Below, in pieces: positions 8,357-17,252 of a stretch of DNA of 64,000 bases. The translations under genes and the position numbers were made by a program. Within the stretch, counting starts at the first letter, position 1; every line of letters starts with the position of its first letter. Source of the DNA: Methanomassiliicoccaceae archaeon (GTDB lineage: Archaea; Thermoplasmatota; Thermoplasmata; Methanomassiliicoccales; Methanomethylophilaceae); contig JAEEJP010000010.1 of NCBI GenBank assembly GCA_016281925.1, forward strand, positions 29,050 through 93,049, written 5' to 3'. The notes below the pieces were generated by a model. It saw nothing but the letters and a program-made list of their open reading frames with translations, made no database searches and had not been told where the DNA came from.

Positions 8357-9556
8357 ATGAATGTGCAGAAAAGTCACGCGATCATCATCGCCGTTGCTGC
8401 CGTAGCGATACTGGCGGCATTGGTATTCGCCATGGAAACGGAAAAACATGACGCCGGCGGCGGTCTCCCTGATTTCAAAATCTCCGGCAGCACGGATCTG
8501 GACGGGAATATCTTCGTGTCGTTCGTCTACACCAAGAACATCATGATGCTGGACGGAAAAGGCAATGTTGTCTGGCATAAGCATGAGGATCTCCCCGCCG
8601 ATGTCCATGCGGGATACTGGGATTTCAAGAAGCATACGATCGACGGGAAAACCTTCTACAGCTATCATGATCAGAACATCAGCGCCGACCATTACGGGCT
8701 TCCGGGCTATGCTCCCGGAGAAAGGGTCATCCTGGATTCGGATTTCAGGGAGATCAAGCGCATAACCTTCGGGCAGTCCGGCACCGTCGACAAAGGGCAC
8801 CTTCTGGACGGCCACGACTTCCTCATGATCGACCTCGACCATTACATAATGTCGGGCTACATCAAAGACACCGTGGATAACGTGCCTGGCTACGAGGAAT
8901 CGTCCGTCGTATACTCCTATCTTCAGGAGGTGGATGACGGCGAAGTCGTATGGGATTGGAGAAGCGTGGATTATCCCGAGCTGTACTCCCTGACAGTCAC
9001 CGATGCTGTCGAAACTGCCGGCGATTTCGGCAATCTGCAGACGGATGCCCCCGATTACGTGCACTTCAACGCCATGCGCCTGAACGATGGCGGCGACCTC
9101 GTCTGTTCGTTCCGCCATCTGAACACCATTCTGTGCCTTGACCGCACCAAGGACGCGGACCAGATCAAATGGAAGCTCTCCGGCAATGCCGACGACTTCG
9201 GCCTGGCCGCGGATCAGAAGACCTCAAGCCAGCATTATGTGACCGTGGACGGCGATACCATAATGGCGTTCGACAACCACAACATCTCCGAGAGAACCCG
9301 CCTGGTTTCGTACACGGTAGATATAGACGGCAAAACGCTGAAAGAGTTCAAGGAGAGAGTCGTCCCGGGCAAATTCTCCTCCGCGTGCGGCTCCCAGCAG
9401 CAGATAGAGGGCGAACTGTTCATGATCGGATGGGGCGATGCCGAGAACGACGCCGTATGTTTCTCTGTATACGACTTCGATTCGGGAAAGGAGCTGATGT
9501 CCATGGAGCTGGCGCAGCCAAGCAACTTCACCTACCGCTGCGTATATTACGGTTGA
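8357..9556 (+). CDS. Membrane-anchored arylsulfotransferase (ASST)-like beta-propeller protein
   Basis: 399 residues: an N-terminal signal anchor (IIIAVAAVAILAALVFAM), then repeated beta-strand blades ending in D.DGN/W-type motifs. The segment DYVHFNAMRLNDGGDLVCSF followed by LDRTKDADQIKWKLSG is typical of the ASST and ASST_2 families, where an H-x-N segment precedes the catalytic region. Known members transfer sulfate from phenolic sulfates outside the membrane, but the family is broad and function here is not proven. Start is set by a strong GGAGGAG 10 nt upstream. Monocistronic, with its own AT-rich promoter and tandem terminator-like hairpins behind it. Confidence 0.72.
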   Translation: MNVQKSHAIIIAVAAVAILAALVFAMETEKHDAGGGLPDFKISGSTDLDGNIFVSFVYTKNIMMLDGKGNVVWHKHEDLPADVHAGYWDFKKHTIDGKTFYSYHDQNISADHYGLPGYAPGERVILDSDFREIKRITFGQSGTVDKGHLLDGHDFLMIDLDHYIMSGYIKDTVDNVPGYEESSVVYSYLQEVDDGEVVWDWRSVDYPELYSLTVTDAVETAGDFGNLQTDAPDYVHFNAMRLNDGGDLVCSFRHLNTILCLDRTKDADQIKWKLSGNADDFGLAADQKTSSQHYVTVDGDTIMAFDNHNISERTRLVSYTVDIDGKTLKEFKERVVPGKFSSACGSQQQIEGELFMIGWGDAENDAVCFSVYDFDSGKELMSMELAQPSNFTYRCVYYG

Positions 9557-9736
9557 GCATCCGGGAGCCCGGATTCCGCTGCCAAATTCCCGGCGGCAGG
9601 GATCCGGTTCCGCATCCCCTCAGCATTCAACGCGCAACGGATCATCACGCAAGAGAATGTCTGCGTTCCCGCGACAGAAATGCCCGCTGCTGAAGCAGAG
9701 ATGATTTCACAGATCGGAGCTGAAGATCGAAGGATA

Positions 9737-9777
9737 GGCCCGGCATTAAACCGGGCCCCCGGGGAGCCTCCCCCGGG
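9737..9777. terminator. Tandem GC-rich hairpins between convergent genes
   Basis: Two perfect 7-bp stems in tandem: GGCCCGG/CCGGGCC with loop cattaaa (9737-9757) and CCCGGGG/CCCCGGG with loop agcctc (9758-9777). They lie between the plus-strand ASST-like gene and the minus-strand LRR gene. The plus side is followed by a T-rich stretch (agtttgttt). Probably a bidirectional transcription barrier. Confidence 0.6.
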
Positions 9778-9790
9778 ATCAGAAGTTTGT

Positions 9791-11454
9791 TTAAGGATAT
9801 CGGCGGGATCTCTTCCAAATAATAAGGCCGACGATCGCACCCAAAATCGCAAGGGCTATGACGGCGATCGCCCAGAGAGGGAATCCTCCGTCGGATTTGC
9901 CTTCATCTATAAACATATGAGTGGCATCTTCACCGGCAAAGGTGTGGCCTCTGAGATTATCGGCCGTCTGCAGAATCTCTTTTCCGTCCTTGGTGAGGAA
10001 TACATGGGCTATGAACGGATGTTCCCCGGTGATCGTCGTCAGCTCTTTGCCGAAGGAGATCCTCAGCAGGGGCTCCTTCAGGTAGGAGGGGTGGGTGCAG
10101 GCGCCGTCGCTGATGGTGGTGACGGAATCGGGGAAAGTCAGCGACTCCAGGACCGTAAGGTTGGAGAATGCGTTGACGTCGATCTTCTTCACGGTGGAAG
10201 GAACGGTGAAACTGGTCTTTTTGCAGCCGCCGGGGAACTGCATCAGGGTCTCGACCTTCTTGTCGTAGAGAATGCCGTCCACCGTTGCGTAGTGTTCGTT
10301 AGAAGAATCGATGGATATGGTTTCCAATGTGCTGCATGCCGCGAAAACTCTCTCTCCCAAGGATTCGACGCAAGCAGGTATCTCCACGGTCTTGAGCTTT
10401 ATATTGTCCAGGAATGCGCCGTTGCCGATGGACTTCAGGACGGTCGTCCCGGAGAAATCTATGGTTTCGATGTGCTCGCAGGAATTGAATGCGAACTTCC
10501 CTATGCTGGTCACGGTATTGGGTATCTTGATGGAGGTCAGACCTTCGCATTTCTCGAAAGCGTTGTCGCTGATGGCCGTGACCGAATCGGGAATGGTGAC
10601 CGCACCTATCTTAAAGCCCGTGGCGAACGCGGCAGGACCTATGCTGGTCACGGTATTGGGTATCTCATACAAGGAAACTGCTTTTGCAGGAGGGTAATGG
10701 AGGACAGTCTTCATATCGATGTCATAGACCACTCCGTCGACGTCGACATATTTCGGATTGTCAGGATCCACATCGATGGATTGGAGGCTGTAGCACTCTA
10801 CGAATGCGCCTGTGCCCAATGAGGTCACCGTAGCAGGCACGTAGAAGCTTCCGATCGAGCTGGCCACGAAGGCACTTCTGCCGATCGTGGCGAGCGACGT
10901 GGCTCCTCTTGTGTCCACGCTCGCCAGGGATATGCAAAGATCGAATGCGTAATCCCCGATGGTCTCCACTGTGGAAGGTATTACGACGCCCGTGAGTTTT
11001 TTGTTCTCATAGAATGCGCCTTTGCCTATAGTGACCACGTTCTTGAGATCCACGGCAGTGATATCGTTGCCCTGGACCGAGAATTCTCCGATCTCTTCCA
11101 CCGTGCTCGAAAGCGTGATGCTGTTTATTTTGAAGTCGCAAAATGCAACTTTTCCTATGTATGTTACGCCCTCGCCGATGACGACGTTGTTTATGCTCTC
11201 CCATAAGGAAGCGTAACCGGATTCCGTAGGCTGGTCATGATCGTCCATCCTTCCGGTTCCGGTGCCTGTATATGTTATGGACAGAGTATCGCCTTCGAAG
11301 CTCCAGGCGACTCCGTCCCCGCATGATCCGCTGGTTGCCGCGTCGGCTTTTTCCGCAGGGATCGAACCTGCCACCGCCACGAACGCTAAAGCGATCGCGA
11401 ATGCTGGCAGAAACCTTGCATATCTTCCATAACGCTGTGATTCGTTTTTGACAT
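9791..11454 (-). CDS. BspA-like leucine-rich-repeat surface protein (probable frameshift in signal peptide)
   Basis: Cell-surface LRR_5 (BspA/TpLRR) protein. About a dozen repeats of the form 'IGxxAFxxCxxLxxIxIPxTVxxI' run through the body, and a C-terminal transmembrane helix (WAIAVIALAILGAIVGLIIW) ends in a basic tail. The continuous frame opens only at a GTG (11380) and lacks a signal-peptide start. An ATG at 11454 behind GGAGTGATACG begins a good signal peptide if one base is added near 11414-11418 (CAAGG to CAAAGG), joining MSKTNHSVMEDMQ to RFLPAFAIALAFVAVAG. Such proteins are adhesins or host-interaction factors in gut microbes; that role is inferred. Stop TAA. Confidence 0.82.
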
Positions 11455-11717
11455 CGTATCACTCCGTCAGACTTTAGATGGACGTATTCATTTAAAATCA
11501 TAATTCATAATTTGACAGTTTATAACAAAACTTGTACTCATCAGATTATTATTCCGTGCCGAAGAGCGAAACTGGCAGGCATATGCTGGGCCATGGCCGC
11601 AATCGAAATCAGAGCCCGATTCCGGCTCATAACTGCGGAATACTTCCACTGCCGCTCAAGAATCGCGGCTGGGAACATGCATGGATGCGCAAAACAGGGA
11701 TGGACCGATGGAGGCGG

Positions 11718-13499
11718 TCAGTCGCAGAACTGGAACTGGCTGTCGTAGAGGCTGCGATAGAAGCCGCCTTTCGACAGCAGCTCCTCGTGGGTTCCGCGCT
11801 CGATTATCTCTCCTTTCCTGATGACGATTATGTGGTCCGCGTTCCTGATCGTCGAAAGGCGGTGCGCTATGATGAAGGACGTACGCCCCTCCATCAGCCT
11901 GTCCATGGCATCCTGGATCGCCCTTTCGGTTCTGGTGTCCACCGAGCTCGTAGCCTCGTCCATTATGAGCATAGGCGCATCCTTGATGACCGCCCTTGCG
12001 ATGGATATCTGCTGTTTCTGCCCTGAAGACAGCGAATCAGGGTTGATGGGCATGTTCAGCCCATCTTTGTGGGACGAGATGAAATGCTCCAGCCCGACCG
12101 CTCTGCAGGCCTCCGCTATCTTCTCGTCGGGAACGCTTTCCGAACCGAATACCAGATTCTGGCGAAGCGTCCCTCTGAACAGCCACACATCCTGAAGAAC
12201 CACTCCGAACTGCTTTCTGACCTCTTCGCGCTTGAGATCGATCAGTTCGGCGCCGTCCAGCGTTATCGAACCGGAATCGGGATCGTAATATCTCAGCAGG
12301 AGATTGGATATCGTGGTCTTTCCGGCGCCCGTAGGGCCGACTATGGCCACCTTCATCCCCGGGGACACGTCCAGATTCAGGTCATGGATGACCTCTGCGC
12401 CCGGCTCGTAAGAGAAGCATACGTTTCTGAAAATCACCTTCCCTTCGACCGGCCAGTCGATGGCTCCCTTATCCGTCTCGTCCTCCATCTCCTGGGTATC
12501 CAGGAACTCGAATATCCTTTCGGAGGCGGCGGCTACCTCCTGGAGGCCTCCGAAGGAATTGGACAGGCTCATCATAGGGCGGTTGCATATCTTCACGTAT
12601 GCCAAAAAAGCGACCAGCGTTCCGAAAGTGGCTGAGCCGTCCAATATCAGAAGCGACGCGGCTATGCAGACCGCCACATAGCCCAGATTATTGACCAGGC
12701 CTGAGATGCTCGGCATGAGCTCCCCCATCATGCGGGAGCGGAACGATACCCGGTACAGGTCCCTGTTCACGCCCATGAACTTGGCCTTCGAGCCGTCCAG
12801 ACCGTTGTAGAGGCTGATCACGCTCAGCCCCCGGTAGGTCTCCTCGACGATGGTGTTCATCCTCCCCAGATTCCTGGACTGGGCGCGGTAATACTTCTGC
12901 GAGACCTTCACCACGGCCCTCATCGCGATGAATCCGAGCAGCACCGGGCACATGGCGGCCAGCATCAGCCTCCAATCCAGGATGGACATCATTATCACGC
13001 ATCCGGCCAGCATTATGGCGGATTCCACGGTCCTCGTTATGCTCTCGACGCTCCTCAGACGGATAGTATCGATGTCGTTCACGAAACGGCTGATGACGTC
13101 TCCTTTGTGCATCCTGTCCAGGGATCCCACCGGTATGCGGGACACCTTGCCGGACTGCTCTTTCCTGAGCATGTTGCCCAGCTTCTCCTCGGTATTCCAT
13201 TCCGCGAGGGTCCGCACCCTCTCCAGGATCATGGACGATGCGTAGATCGCCAGAAGGATGAGCGCGGTCGGCAGTATTTCGCCTGGATCTATCGCCCCGC
13301 CCTGTTCGATGCGGTCCGCGGCGTAATCGGCTATCGATCCCAGAAGGGTCGGGCCTACCATGGCCAGAACGGTAAGGATCAGATTCAGAGCTATGATGAG
13401 CGCGAATATCCGATGGAAAGGCCTGGAATATGCGATGAATCTCCGGAGGAACGGCCATATCCTCTTCTTTTCCGGCTTCCCGGAGTCTTCGGAGCTCAT
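11718..13499 (-). CDS. ABC exporter half-transporter with canonical ATP site
   Basis: 593 residues: N-terminal six-helix exporter membrane domain (residues 1-330), then a nucleotide-binding domain with Walker A GPTGAGKTT (near 370), Q-loop VLQDVWLF, signature LSSGQKQQ, Walker B LIMDEATSSVD with catalytic Glu, and H-loop AHRLST. It overlaps the upstream half-transporter by four bases, so the two are translated together and presumably form a heterodimer that exports a drug, lipid or peptide. This subunit supplies the Walker A/B residues of the active site; its partner is degenerate. Substrate unknown. Confidence 0.93.
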   Translation of the reverse strand: MSSEDSGKPEKKRIWPFLRRFIAYSRPFHRIFALIIALNLILTVLAMVGPTLLGSIADYAADRIEQGGAIDPGEILPTALILLAIYASSMILERVRTLAEWNTEEKLGNMLRKEQSGKVSRIPVGSLDRMHKGDVISRFVNDIDTIRLRSVESITRTVESAIMLAGCVIMMSILDWRLMLAAMCPVLLGFIAMRAVVKVSQKYYRAQSRNLGRMNTIVEETYRGLSVISLYNGLDGSKAKFMGVNRDLYRVSFRSRMMGELMPSISGLVNNLGYVAVCIAASLLILDGSATFGTLVAFLAYVKICNRPMMSLSNSFGGLQEVAAASERIFEFLDTQEMEDETDKGAIDWPVEGKVIFRNVCFSYEPGAEVIHDLNLDVSPGMKVAIVGPTGAGKTTISNLLLRYYDPDSGSITLDGAELIDLKREEVRKQFGVVLQDVWLFRGTLRQNLVFGSESVPDEKIAEACRAVGLEHFISSHKDGLNMPINPDSLSSGQKQQISIARAVIKDAPMLIMDEATSSVDTRTERAIQDAMDRLMEGRTSFIIAHRLSTIRNADHIIVIRKGEIIERGTHEELLSKGGFYRSLYDSQFQFCD

Positions 13500-15238
13500 C
13501 TCTGCGCCTCCGAAAGCTGGGATTCGGCCGTCTCGCGGTAGAGCCTGCAGCTCTCCATCAGCTCCTCGTGGCTGCCGATGCCTGCTATGCGGCCTCCGTC
13601 CAGCACGATGATCTTATCGGAATCCATCACGGTGCTCACTCTCTGGGCCACGAACACCTTGGTGGGCGCCTCGCGGTACTCCCTGATGGCCGAGCGCAGC
13701 CTGCTGTCCGTTATGAAATCCAGCGCCGAGAACGGGTCGTCCAGGATCCATATGGGAGCGTCCTTGCAGACGGCGCGGGCGATGGATATCCTCTGCCTCT
13801 GCCCTCCGGACAGGTTGCGCCCCTCCTCCGTGAGCTCGAACGATTCGTTCCCTTCCAGATCGTCGATGAATTCGCTGGCCTGGGCTATGGATTCGGCGAC
13901 GTGAATGTCGTCCATGTCCCTTTCCGGCGCGGTCGAGCCGTAGTTGATGTTGAACTCTATTGTCCCGGTGAATATCGTGTTGGCCTGCGGGACATAGCTT
14001 ATCTGCGAGTTCAGAGCCTTGCGGTCGTATTCGCGCACATCCGTCCCGCTGACCAGCACCTCCCCTTCGGTGCATAGGTAAAGACGCATCATGAGGTTCA
14101 CCAGAGTCGTCTTCCCGGCACCCGTGGCGCCCATGATAGCCACGGTCTCCCCGCGTTCTATCCTGAATGAGATGTCATGGAGGACCTCGGCGTCGGTCCC
14201 GGGATAGGTGAAGGACACGTTCCGGAACTCTATCGTCCCGATTTCGCCGCCCTTGCCGTCGTAGGTCCCGTTGGGGATCGCCGGGCCGTAGCCGAGAAGC
14301 TCTTCCACGCGCCCGATGGATGCGAACGCCCTGGAGGAGAACTGTATCATCATCCCCAGCCTCATGAACGCGTTCAGGATCTGGATCGCATAGGCGGAGA
14401 AGACTATCATATCGGAGAACAGGAGCGTCTGATGGCCGTGATCCGCGGTCCCGGACAGGAGGATTATGCCCAGCCAATATATGGCCAGCATGAGGAAGTT
14501 GCTGATGCTGGACGACAGCACAGGCGTGATCGAGCTGGTTTTCCATATCCTGAGGGAGTTCTCCATCATGTCGTCGCTGGATTCCTCGAATTTCTGCTGC
14601 TGGAACTTCTCTGCGTTGTATGCCCTTACCACCCTCAGCCCGGTCAGATGCTCCAGAGCATGGCGGTTGATGCGGTCTGTGAGCACCGGTATGCGCCTGT
14701 ATCCCGGGCGCGTCTTCCACACGACCAGGGCGATGGAGAGGACGGTTACTATGACTCCGATGACGGTGACGGCCGTCCATTCCCACTCCGATCCGGAGAT
14801 CTTCATCAGAGCCCAGACCGTTATCACCGGCACCAGGATCAGCGTCTGCATCGATCTGGTCAGGAACTGCTGTATCTGGCTGACGTCGTTGGTGCTGCGG
14901 GTGATCAGGGAATCGACGGAGAACCTGTCCACATCCCCCGGGGTGAACTCGCTGACCTTGTCGAAAAGCTTCTCCCTCAGAAGATAGCACAGTGACGTGG
15001 CGGCTCTGACGGCCATCATCGTGCCCAGAAGGGATGCGATTATGCTGAGGACGGAGCACAGGATCATCTCCGCCCCGTATCCGGTGATGACCGACGGATC
15101 CTCGTTCCCCATGATCGCATCCGTGATCACGGTCATATACTCCGGGATGCGGAGGTCGAGGTATGCCTGGAGGATGACGAATACGACGCAGAGGGCGGTG
15201 AATCCCCATTCCTTCCATGTGAAATATCTTATGATCAT
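13496..15238 (-). CDS. ABC exporter half-transporter with degenerate ATP site
   Basis: 580 residues: six-helix exporter membrane domain followed by a nucleotide-binding domain with Walker A GATGAGKTT (near 365) and a canonical LSGGQRQR signature. The residue after Walker B is Asp instead of the catalytic Glu (WILDDPFSALD), and the H-loop His is Gln (FVAQRVST). The same pair of changes is known from the degenerate subunit of heterodimeric exporters such as TM287/288. It is first in the two-gene operon and overlaps the partner by ATGA. Its signature should complete the active site of the partner subunit. Confidence 0.93.
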   Translation of the reverse strand: MIIRYFTWKEWGFTALCVVFVILQAYLDLRIPEYMTVITDAIMGNEDPSVITGYGAEMILCSVLSIIASLLGTMMAVRAATSLCYLLREKLFDKVSEFTPGDVDRFSVDSLITRSTNDVSQIQQFLTRSMQTLILVPVITVWALMKISGSEWEWTAVTVIGVIVTVLSIALVVWKTRPGYRRIPVLTDRINRHALEHLTGLRVVRAYNAEKFQQQKFEESSDDMMENSLRIWKTSSITPVLSSSISNFLMLAIYWLGIILLSGTADHGHQTLLFSDMIVFSAYAIQILNAFMRLGMMIQFSSRAFASIGRVEELLGYGPAIPNGTYDGKGGEIGTIEFRNVSFTYPGTDAEVLHDISFRIERGETVAIMGATGAGKTTLVNLMMRLYLCTEGEVLVSGTDVREYDRKALNSQISYVPQANTIFTGTIEFNINYGSTAPERDMDDIHVAESIAQASEFIDDLEGNESFELTEEGRNLSGGQRQRISIARAVCKDAPIWILDDPFSALDFITDSRLRSAIREYREAPTKVFVAQRVSTVMDSDKIIVLDGGRIAGIGSHEELMESCRLYRETAESQLSEAQR

Positions 15239-15274
15239 GCCACTGCCCCGTCTGATGCCTCTGGCCCCGTTTTT

Positions 15275-16138
15275 TCATCGCACAAGAAGCATCAGCGTGC
15301 CGGCGACTATGCCTGCCAGCCCCGCTGCGCTCTTCTTGGACAGCCTCTCCCTGAACACGATATACGAGAATGCGATTGTCACCAGGATGCTCAGCTTGTC
15401 GATGGGGATGACGATGCTGGCTGGCCCCGTCTGGAGCGCTCCGAAGAAGAACAGCCAGGACAGCCCGGTAGCCAGCCCAGAAAGCACTATGAACATCATG
15501 TCCCTGCGGCCGATGCCGCGGATCTTATCCTGCTTGCGGGACACGAAGACCATTATCCAGGACATCGCCAGCACCACCGCCGTGCGGATGGCCGTCCCCA
15601 GGTTGGAATCGATGTCCGCCATGCCGACCTTGCCCAAAATGGACGTCATCGCTGCGAATACGGCGGACCCTATCGCGAACAGCAGCCAGCTGGATCCTCC
15701 GCCGTCCATCTCCTTGACGTCCTTCTTCTCGATCATCAGCATCGTACCGGCCAGTATGAGGACGACCCCCGCAGCCCCCAGGACGGTCAGGGATTCGCCG
15801 AGGAAGATGACGGCCAGCATTATGCCCAGGACTGTGCTGGACTTGTCCACCGGAACGACTTTGTTCACGTCGCCGATCTGCAGCGCTCTGAAATAGCAGA
15901 GCCAGGAAGCCCCCGTAGCCAATCCGGATAGGACAAGGAACATACAGGTGCCGGAATCTATGGAGCCCATCTGGGCGTATGTTCCGCTGACCATGACGAT
16001 CGCCCATGCGAAGAGCATCGCCACGACCGTGCGGTATGCTGTGGCCACGGTCGAATCCACCTTCTGAAGGCCGCACTTGGCCAGGATGGACGTCGCCCCT
16101 GCGAAAACGGCGGAACAGACCGCGAAAATCAGCCACAT
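15275..16138 (-). CDS. EamA/DMT-superfamily transporter
   Basis: 287 residues with ten predicted transmembrane segments made of two tandem EamA repeats; LVLSGLATGxSWL occurs in both halves (near residues 70 and 215), each followed by a D-K-S/L motif and a conserved F..GE/RE segment. Members export amino acids, metabolites or drugs, or import nucleotide sugars; substrate not predictable. ATG is preceded by GGGAGTGG. It lies 36 bp upstream of the exporter operon on the same strand and may be cotranscribed with it. Confidence 0.9.
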   Translation of the reverse strand: MWLIFAVCSAVFAGATSILAKCGLQKVDSTVATAYRTVVAMLFAWAIVMVSGTYAQMGSIDSGTCMFLVLSGLATGASWLCYFRALQIGDVNKVVPVDKSSTVLGIMLAVIFLGESLTVLGAAGVVLILAGTMLMIEKKDVKEMDGGGSSWLLFAIGSAVFAAMTSILGKVGMADIDSNLGTAIRTAVVLAMSWIMVFVSRKQDKIRGIGRRDMMFIVLSGLATGLSWLFFFGALQTGPASIVIPIDKLSILVTIAFSYIVFRERLSKKSAAGLAGIVAGTLMLLVR

Positions 16139-16472
16139 CGGAACCCACTCCCATTCGATGACAACCGGATGGAGGTCTTGGATGTATATGCTTGCTTAAG
16201 CCTTATGCCTCAGACATTGCGTCCTCTGCAGGAAGGAATCATGATGCCCCCGTTCTGTTGTTCCCCGCACATGCTGCATGATTTCGTCGTCCGATGCCTG
16301 ATCGCCAGATTATTTGCAAGCAGTTTAAACAGTCGCTTTCATTGCGGACTCCTTTTAAAAAAGCATGCATGACCCGTGCCAATGATGATGCATATAAATT
16401 CAGCTTTCACGGATCGAATGTAATTAAGGATTAACTAAATATAAATATTAAAATTTTAGATATTCCTAAATC
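16139..16472. other. 334-bp divergent intergenic region with promoters
   Basis: No ORF is supported. On the minus side a TATA-like catatacatcc lies near 16180 before the EamA gene. On the plus side an AT-rich stretch (tataaatattaaaat) precedes the flavodoxin gene, followed by a TTTAG/CTAAA dyad at the start codon. Confidence 0.5.
16455..16470. promoter_or_regulatory. TTTAG-N6-CTAAA dyad at the flavodoxin start
   Basis: Inverted pentamers directly before the flavodoxin ATG, overlapping the decamer TATTCCTAAA that recurs upstream of the binding-protein gene at 23142. Placed where a bound repressor would block initiation. Operator function is inferred. Confidence 0.4.
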
Positions 16473-16997
16473 ATGTGCAATTCAGATCCGGCGCAGGAAC
16501 TGTGCTGCGTTGTTTTCTTCTCGGTTCCCGGCGAGACTTATGTCAACGGCAGATACGAGGAACGGGACCCGGGAAACACGAAAGTGGCCGCCACGATTCT
16601 GTCCGAAGCCTTAGGATGCCCTGCCATGGAGATAGTTCCGAAAGATCCGTACCCGAGGAAATACAGAGGCCAGGTCGAAAGGGCCAAAAAAGAATGGGTG
16701 GAATCCAAGCGCCCGGCCCTCAGTTTCTGTCCGGACATATCGGATTATCCTGACGTTTATCTATGCTATCCGAACTGGTGCGGAACCATCCCCATGCCTG
16801 TTGCCACTTTTCTTGACGCCAACATCTGGGAAGGAAAGACGATCCATCCCCTGTGCACCAACGAAGGCAGCGGCATGGGCACGAGCATCGAGATGATAGG
16901 CCGCTGCGCTTCGGGGGCTTTGATCGGCGCGGGGCTTCCGATCCGCGGCACTGATGCGGGATCCTGCCAGGGCCTCATCGAGAAATGGATTGGATGA
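16473..16997 (+). CDS. Flavodoxin (flavodoxin_4-like)
   Basis: 174-residue flavodoxin-fold protein. The N-terminal strand and phosphate loop (VVFFSVPGETYVNG) bind FMN phosphate, LCYPNWCGTIPMPVATFL is the aromatic FMN-stacking segment, and CTNEGSGMG is the third FMN loop; this order matches the long-chain flavodoxin_4 group. Cytoplasmic one-electron carrier. It lies immediately upstream of the nitrogenase-like operon on the same strand. Since flavodoxins reduce NifH-type proteins and are commonly induced by iron limitation, I infer it may feed the fused Fe-protein and share its regulation. An alternative is a quinone or nitroreductase-like role. Confidence 0.85.
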   Translation: MCNSDPAQELCCVVFFSVPGETYVNGRYEERDPGNTKVAATILSEALGCPAMEIVPKDPYPRKYRGQVERAKKEWVESKRPALSFCPDISDYPDVYLCYPNWCGTIPMPVATFLDANIWEGKTIHPLCTNEGSGMGTSIEMIGRCASGALIGAGLPIRGTDAGSCQGLIEKWIG

Positions 16998-17185
16998 AAA
17001 CCATGGATGGATGTATTGTCGCCAGCCTCAAACCTTTTATATTATAACTTTTAAATTATTATTGAAAAATAATAAATTTTCATCAAATCATTCTATTTAA
17101 TTCTTAAATCATATATTTAGTAAGACCTATCAATCATTTATCAAAAAACTACTCCCTAAACGGCCCATCCGGCGCCTAAATTATA

Positions 17186-17216
17186 TTAGGTTAATCTAAA
17201 AAAATTTAGTCTAACC
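17186..17216. promoter_or_regulatory. DtxR-like operator dyad at the nitrogenase-like operon promoter
   Basis: An imperfect palindrome (GGTTAATCTAAA, AAAA, TTTAGTCTAACC; 17189-17216, two mismatches). The left part TTAGGTTAATCTAA differs at two positions from the DtxR/IdeR-type box TTAGGTTAGCCTAA as I remember it. It abuts a TATA-like element (aaaatttaaatatc, near 17217-17230) 25-35 bp before the start codon. Suggests control by a metal-responsive repressor; inferred. Confidence 0.5.
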
Positions 17217-17252
17217 AAAATTTAAATATCAACTTGGTTTCACGCAGAACAG

